Shown here piece by piece: positions 60,105-64,000 of a stretch of 64,000 bases of DNA. Positions within the stretch are counted from its first letter, which is position 1; the number at the start of each line of letters is the position of its first letter. A program made the translations under genes and the position numbers. The notes under the pieces are model-generated. The model saw nothing but the letters and a program-made list of their open reading frames with translations, ran no database searches and had not been told where the DNA came from. The DNA comes from JANSXG01 sp965652425 (GTDB taxonomy: Bacteria; Planctomycetota; Phycisphaerae; Phycisphaerales; UBA1924): positions 1-64,000 of the forward strand of contig CBFGVX010000001.1 in the NCBI GenBank assembly GCA_965652425.1, in the 5' to 3' direction.

Positions 60105-61244
60105 TCAGTTTCCGAGCCCGATGAGTTCGGCGTTGGTCGGGAAGCGCTTCAGGGCGGCCTGGAGCTGCTCGATCTGCTGGGGCGGCGGCATGTTCAGCAG
60201 CCGCTTGCGCAGCGCGCTGACGGTCTTGTACTCCTGCGGCTCCATGAGCAGTTCTTCCTTGCGGGTGCCGCTGGCGGCGAGGTTGATCGCCGGGAACAGG
60301 CGGCGCTCGGCGATCTTGCGATCGAGGATCAGCTCCATGTTCCCGGTGCCCTTGAACTCCTCGAAGATCACCTGATCGCCCTGACTGCCGGTGTCGACGA
60401 GGCAGGAGGCGAGGATCGTGAGCGAGCCGGCCTCTTCGGTCTTTCGCGCAGCGCCGAAGATCTGTTTGGGTACTTCGAGCGCTTTGGAGTCGATGCCGCC
60501 GGACATGGTGCGTCCGGAGCTGGCGTGCTTGCGCGAGTTGTTGAAGGCGCGTCCGAGGCGGGTCAGCGAGTCGAGCAGGATGACGACATCCTTGCCCGCC
60601 TCGACCATGCGCTTGGCCCGCTCGATGACCATGGTGGAGACGGCAATATGCCGCGTGTTGTCGTGGTCGTTGGAGGACGCGAAGACCTGGCAGGGGGTCG
60701 ATCGCTTGAAGTCGGTGACTTCTTCGGGCCGTTCGTCGACGAGCAGCGCGAGCAGCTCGACCTTGGGGTGGTTGTGCGCGATCGCGCCGGCGATGTCCTT
60801 GAGCAGTGTGGTCTTGCCGGCCTTCGGGGGGCTGACGATCAGCCCGCGCTGGCCGTAGCCGATCGGGCAGAACAGATCGATAAGGCGGCAGGAGTCCGGG
60901 CAGCCGCGGTATTCGAGCGTCATGCGCGGCTGTGGGTCGATCGTGAGCAGGTCGCCGAAGGGGCGGCGCTTGGCGAAGGCCTCGGGGTCGAGCCCCTCGA
61001 TCGAGATGAACTGCTCGACCACCGGGCGGACGGTGCGAGGCCCGCGCTGGTTGCGCCGGCGCCGTGATTTCTTCTCCACCACCTCGACGGTGACCTCGCA
61101 GCCGTCGCGCAGGGCGTACTGCTGGCCCAGTTCCAGGGGGACGAAAGGGTCATCCACGCGCTCTTCGAGCGTGCCGCCACTCAACTGGCGAACACGACCC
61201 TCGGAGCGCTGCGGCCATTCAAGAATGCCGGTCAGCGTCGTCAT
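60105..61244 (-). CDS. rho: Transcription termination factor Rho, short form
   Basis: Rho is the hexameric RNA helicase that ends transcription. The 379-residue product has Walker A PPKAGKTT at 139-146, the RGLIVSPP preceding it, ELLALLVDERPEEVTDF, Walker B VVILLDSLTRL, and the R-loop/Q-loop region SGGIDSKALEVPKQIFG. E. coli Rho has 419 residues. The N-terminal Rho_N helical domain is missing: the chain begins MTTLTGILEW, directly at the RNA-binding barrel, and that barrel itself is divergent (no GFGFLR) with an added basic patch RRRRNQRG. The start at 61244 is chosen because no Rho-like sequence precedes it. Confidence 0.96.
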   Translation of the reverse strand: MTTLTGILEWPQRSEGRVRQLSGGTLEERVDDPFVPLELGQQYALRDGCEVTVEVVEKKSRRRRNQRGPRTVRPVVEQFISIEGLDPEAFAKRRPFGDLLTIDPQPRMTLEYRGCPDSCRLIDLFCPIGYGQRGLIVSPPKAGKTTLLKDIAGAIAHNHPKVELLALLVDERPEEVTDFKRSTPCQVFASSNDHDNTRHIAVSTMVIERAKRMVEAGKDVVILLDSLTRLGRAFNNSRKHASSGRTMSGGIDSKALEVPKQIFGAARKTEEAGSLTILASCLVDTGSQGDQVIFEEFKGTGNMELILDRKIAERRLFPAINLAASGTRKEELLMEPQEYKTVSALRKRLLNMPPPQQIEQLQAALKRFPTNAELIGLGN

Positions 61245-61365
61245 AAGTCTTCTTTTCAATCCGTCGCGAGCGGGTTGCTCGGTTGGCGGCCCACACGCTC
61301 GTCGCGTGGCTCGGCGCCGGCTGCCGGGCCACACCCTCAGGATGCGGCTGCGCGGCAGACACACG

Positions 61366-61394
61366 ATTGGAGCACGATGAAGCCCCGCCGTCAA
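61366..61394 (-). promoter_or_regulatory. Candidate rho promoter
   Basis: On the minus strand TTGACG (61394-61389), a 17-base spacer and TCCAAT (61371-61366). Start near 61359 gives a leader of about 115 bases. The -10 is a 4/6 match. Confidence 0.35.
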
Positions 61395-61454
61395 TACTCA
61401 ATGTCGGATCCATCCACACCCCGGCTTCAGTTCGCCCACCCCGATGAGCGTGCC

Positions 61455-61484
61455 TTGTGGTCCGGTCTCGATTGGACCTACATT
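61455..61484 (+). promoter_or_regulatory. Candidate promoter of the PTS enzyme I gene
   Basis: TTGTGG (61455-61460), an 18-base spacer and TACATT (61479-61484). Start near 61491, immediately before the inverted repeat at 61497-61532. Confidence 0.45.
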
Positions 61485-61496
61485 GTGACATTCAAT

Positions 61497-61532
61497 GCCG
61501 CTATCACCCACTTTTGAAAAGGGGATAGCGGC
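61497..61532 (+). promoter_or_regulatory. Inverted repeat in the leader of the PTS enzyme I gene
   Basis: GCCGCTATC and GATAGCGGC are perfect 9-base arms 18 bases apart, and CTTTT/AAAAG pair inside the loop. The hairpin would start a few bases after the predicted transcription start and end about 35 bases before the ATG. It could be an operator or an RNA control element. Confidence 0.55.
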
Positions 61533-61567
61533 TGGCCGGTTCTGTTGTGAGGCGTGGTTTGTCGTTG

Positions 61568-63349
61568 ATGCAGGAATTCCAAGGCATCCCGGTGAGTGCG
61601 GGTGTGGTTATCGGTCGGGTCTTCCGGCTCGATGATGCCCACATGTGGGTTCCTCGTCGCACCGTCGCGCCCGAGCGGGGATCGCACGAACTCCAGCGCC
61701 TGACCCAGGCGATCGATGCCTCGCTCGCCGAACTCGACGGATTGCGAAAGAAAGCCGAGACCGACCTCGGCAAGGAAGCCGCGGCGATCTTCGCCTTTCA
61801 CCAGGGCATGCTGCGCGATCAGTCCCTGATTCGCCCGATGCTCGCCAGGATCGAGGAGGAGCATGTCACCGCGGAATACGCGCTGCAGGAGCAGTGCAGC
61901 GTGCTCGCCAGCAAGTTCGAGGGCATGGGCGACACGGCGTTCTCGACCAAGGTCGACGATGTCTGGGATCTCAATCAGCGCGTGATGAGCCACCTCGTTG
62001 GCGCCCAGCGCTCGGCTCTGGACGACCTGGATTATGAAGCCGTGGTGGTGGCTCCGGACCTGACACCGTCGCAGGCCGCGGCGTTCCCGCCGGATCGCGT
62101 GCTGGGCTTCGCGACCGACAAGGGCGGGCCGACCTCGCACACGGCGATCTTCGCCCGCGCACTGGGGATTCCGGCGACTGTGGGTACGGGAAATCTCTGC
62201 GAGATCGCCGAGGAATGCGACGAGATCATCGTCGACGGCGATCGGGGCGTGGTCATCCTGCGACCCGACGAGGAAACGCTCGAGTTTTACCGCTCGAAAC
62301 AGCAGCGTTTGGCAGCGATCCGGGCCGCTCTTCAGGAGAACCAGACACTCGAGGCCCGGACGACGGACGGTGTTGCTGTTCATCTGATGGGCAATGTGGA
62401 AATGGGGCTGGAGGCGACCCAGGTGATCGACCAGGGCGGCGAGGGCATAGGGCTTTTCCGCACCGAGTTCCTCTGGCTCACCCGCAACGCCGAACCGAGC
62501 GAGGAAGAGCAGTTCGCCGAGTTCAAATCGGCGGTGGAGGCCTGCCGGGGACGACCGGTCACGCTGCGGACCTACGACCTCGGGGCCGACAAGTACACCC
62601 AGTCGCGATCGCATGTGCCCGAGCGGAACCCGTTCCTGGGCCTGCGCTCGATCCGGTACTGCCTGGCCAACCCGGTGATGTTCAAACGCCATTTGAGGGC
62701 GATCATGCGGGCATCGGCGTTCGGTCCGATCCGGATCATGTTCCCGCTCGTGACCGCGACGGAGGAGCTGCGCCGGGCGAAGATGCATTTAAAGGATGTG
62801 ATGGAAGATCTCTCTGAAGAGGGGATCGCCTATGACCCGAATGTGAAAGTGGGCATGATGGTGGAGGTCCCCGCCGCGGCGGTGATGGCCTCCAGCTTCG
62901 CCCGCGAGGTCGATTTCTTCTCGATCGGGACCAACGACCTCGTGCAGTACACGCTGGCGGTGGACCGGACCAACGAGAAGGTCTCGGGCATGTACTCCGC
63001 CGCCCACCCGGCGATCCTGAAACTGATCAAGGATGTGGTCCGGGTCGGCCGACACAGGAAGGTCGATGTGTCGGTTTGCGGGGAGGCGGCGGGGGACCCG
63101 ATGTTCACGATGTTGCTCATCGGCGTCGGGCTGCGTACCCTTTCCGTATCGCCGCGACGGATTCCCTACCTGAAGAAGGTGATCCGCAGCGTCGAGATCG
63201 CAGATTGCGAGCGCCTGGCCCGAACGGTCGGTTCGCTCGATTCGGAAGCTTCGGTCACGGCATTTCTCCGTGATCAGGCCATGAAACGATTCCCCGAGTT
63301 CGTTGACGGGCGTGCCGTCGACATGGAACGGTCCGAAGCGGCTTCCTGA
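61568..63349 (+). CDS. ptsI: Phosphoenolpyruvate-protein phosphotransferase (PTS enzyme I)
   Basis: Enzyme I takes a phosphoryl group from phosphoenolpyruvate and passes it to HPr. The 593-residue product has the N-terminal helical HPr-binding domain, the active-site His191 in GGPTSHTAIFAR, and a complete C-terminal PEP-binding TIM barrel: GIGLFRTEFLW, SRSHVPERNPFLGLRSIRYC, MMVEVPAAAVMA, DFFSIGTNDLVQYTLAVDR and the Cys motif VCGEAAGD. The start is ATG 61568; TTG at 61559 (GAGG closer) or GTG at 61547 are alternatives. No HPr or sugar permease is next to it, so the role may be regulatory. Confidence 0.96.
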   Translation: MQEFQGIPVSAGVVIGRVFRLDDAHMWVPRRTVAPERGSHELQRLTQAIDASLAELDGLRKKAETDLGKEAAAIFAFHQGMLRDQSLIRPMLARIEEEHVTAEYALQEQCSVLASKFEGMGDTAFSTKVDDVWDLNQRVMSHLVGAQRSALDDLDYEAVVVAPDLTPSQAAAFPPDRVLGFATDKGGPTSHTAIFARALGIPATVGTGNLCEIAEECDEIIVDGDRGVVILRPDEETLEFYRSKQQRLAAIRAALQENQTLEARTTDGVAVHLMGNVEMGLEATQVIDQGGEGIGLFRTEFLWLTRNAEPSEEEQFAEFKSAVEACRGRPVTLRTYDLGADKYTQSRSHVPERNPFLGLRSIRYCLANPVMFKRHLRAIMRASAFGPIRIMFPLVTATEELRRAKMHLKDVMEDLSEEGIAYDPNVKVGMMVEVPAAAVMASSFAREVDFFSIGTNDLVQYTLAVDRTNEKVSGMYSAAHPAILKLIKDVVRVGRHRKVDVSVCGEAAGDPMFTMLLIGVGLRTLSVSPRRIPYLKKVIRSVEIADCERLARTVGSLDSEASVTAFLRDQAMKRFPEFVDGRAVDMERSEAAS

Positions 63350-63775
63350 AAGCCGCCGAGGGTCCGACCGGGCTCGAACAGACCTCACGGGCTTTCCCTT
63401 TCTGAGGGTTCGCCCACCGCTCCGCGCGGCTCGCGCGCTGGCGAAACGCACCGGTGGTCGAGGGCTCGATGCCCTGAACGCTGTGTGCCAACGAGGACCC
63501 CGCGGATTGCCTCAAGCAGTCCACGGCGAGCAACCTCACGCCAGCTCCGGATGGCTCTGTACCCGACGCGGGTACGGATCCGGAAACGCGATCCGTCCGC
63601 AGCGCCACCGAGAGCAGTTCCGCGCACCATGCGCTGTGAAGCAGAAGCACACCACGCAAACGACCCGCCGGTCACGCTCAGGCGTGACGAGGCGTGCTGT
63701 CCGTTTGGCCAAGCCGTGCACCTCAGCCCGCACCGTTAACGCCGGAACCGCTCGCTCACACAGCGAGACGCACCG
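63350..63775. other. 426-base gap before the last gene
   Basis: The frames here are shadow-like and no convincing gene is seen. A short stem GGCTT/AAGCC follows the enzyme I stop but lacks a T-run. A stem TTCGCC/GGCGAA is possible near 63412-63444. The region may be a long leader for the gene at 63776. Confidence 0.5.
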
Positions 63776-64000
63776 ATGACCGACACCGCCGCCGAATCGA
63801 CCGGGACCCCCAAGACCACCCGCAAGCGCACGACGCGCAGCCGAAAGAAGGTCGCTCCGAAGGAAATCGCCCAGGGCGCGGTTCCCGCCCCCAGCAAGAC
63901 CATCGCGAAGCCCGAACCACAGCCCAAGCCAGAGCGGCGCGAGGACAAGGCCCCCGAGCGCCAGTCCGAGGCAAAGCCCGAGAGCAAACCCGAGACCAGG
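63776..64000 (+). CDS. Partial: basic, disordered N terminus of a protein cut by the window end
   Basis: An open frame from ATG 63776 runs to the window edge (75 codons, no stop). The N terminus is Thr/Ala, then a basic patch (KTTRKRTTRSRKKVAPKE) followed by Pro/Glu/Lys-rich repeats (PEPQPKPERREDK, AKPESKPET). Such tails occur on RNA-binding enzymes such as RNase E/G-type or DEAD-box proteins in this kind of bacterium, but the functional domain is outside the window, so no function is claimed. Confidence 0.6.
   Translation, partial: MTDTAAESTGTPKTTRKRTTRSRKKVAPKEIAQGAVPAPSKTIAKPEPQPKPERREDKAPERQSEAKPESKPETR

Noticed and set aside
63303..63779. A 158-codon plus-strand frame after the enzyme I gene.
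   Set aside because: Arg/Thr/Ser-rich, no start signal, overlaps both neighbours; probably noncoding.

Overview
This is a GC-rich (roughly 65-68%) bacterial chromosome segment, densely coding, with short gaps, many 4-base start/stop overlaps (ATGA, GTGA) and genes on both strands. Gene content points to the Planctomycetota, probably a Phycisphaerae-like lineage: a MoxR/DUF58/BatA/VWA cluster fused to a very long DUF4175-like coiled-coil gene and a prenyltransferase-fold (alpha/alpha toroid) protein, secretin-like fragments next to an ECF sigma factor, many small lipoproteins, and a rho gene without the usual N-terminal extension. The assignment is inference from family content; no rRNA or tRNA gene is present to confirm it.

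Layout. 1-3.3 kb: a possible gene remnant, radA, and a secreted glycine-rich repeat protein. 3.4-8.9 kb: small membrane protein, a 37-residue CxxC microprotein coupled to a lamin-tail-domain protein, then nuoE and nuoF separated by two related lipoproteins, a membrane PH-like protein and a small basic protein. 8.9-10.6 kb: a type II-like restriction-modification pair (beta-class methyltransferase plus PD-(D/E)xK protein). 10.6-17.6 kb: nucleoside deaminase, mtfA, then a ybeY-corC-like-cysS-tmk run ending in an FKBP lipoprotein. 17.6-31.9 kb (minus strand): an eight-gene MoxR/VWA cluster. 32.0-34.9 kb: mutM, a noncoding DnaA-box cluster (candidate oriC) and dnaA. 35.2-38.1 kb: an MBL hydrolase, gatC, gatA. 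38.1-42.5 kb: an AT-rich segment with an orphan gene, then a two-gene ABC exporter. 42.5-48.7 kb: LEA-like lipoprotein, comEC, a degenerate 2-hydroxyacid dehydrogenase, a tail-anchored acidic protein, rsmE. 48.7-53.4 kb: a second toroid protein, a sigma/membrane/secretin-like trio, a degenerate MBL protein. 53.6-58.2 kb: M32 carboxypeptidase, CPBP protease, rplM-rpsI with a clear terminator. 58.3-64 kb: two unknown genes, rho, PTS enzyme I, and the start of a basic disordered protein cut by the window end.

How it fits together. Most genes are housekeeping: DNA replication and repair (dnaA, mutM, radA, tmk), translation (cysS, gatCA, rplM, rpsI, ybeY, rsmE), transcription termination (rho) and respiration (nuoEF). 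The accessory parts are the restriction-modification pair, two AT-rich stretches that each cover the 3' end of a housekeeping gene (cysS, gatA), and families of secreted or membrane-anchored proteins. The largest candidate for a poorly described system is the MoxR/VWA/DUF4175/toroid cluster at 17.6-31.9 kb. A recurrent promoter layout, a TANNNT hexamer only 5-7 bases before the ATG, suggests several leaderless mRNAs.
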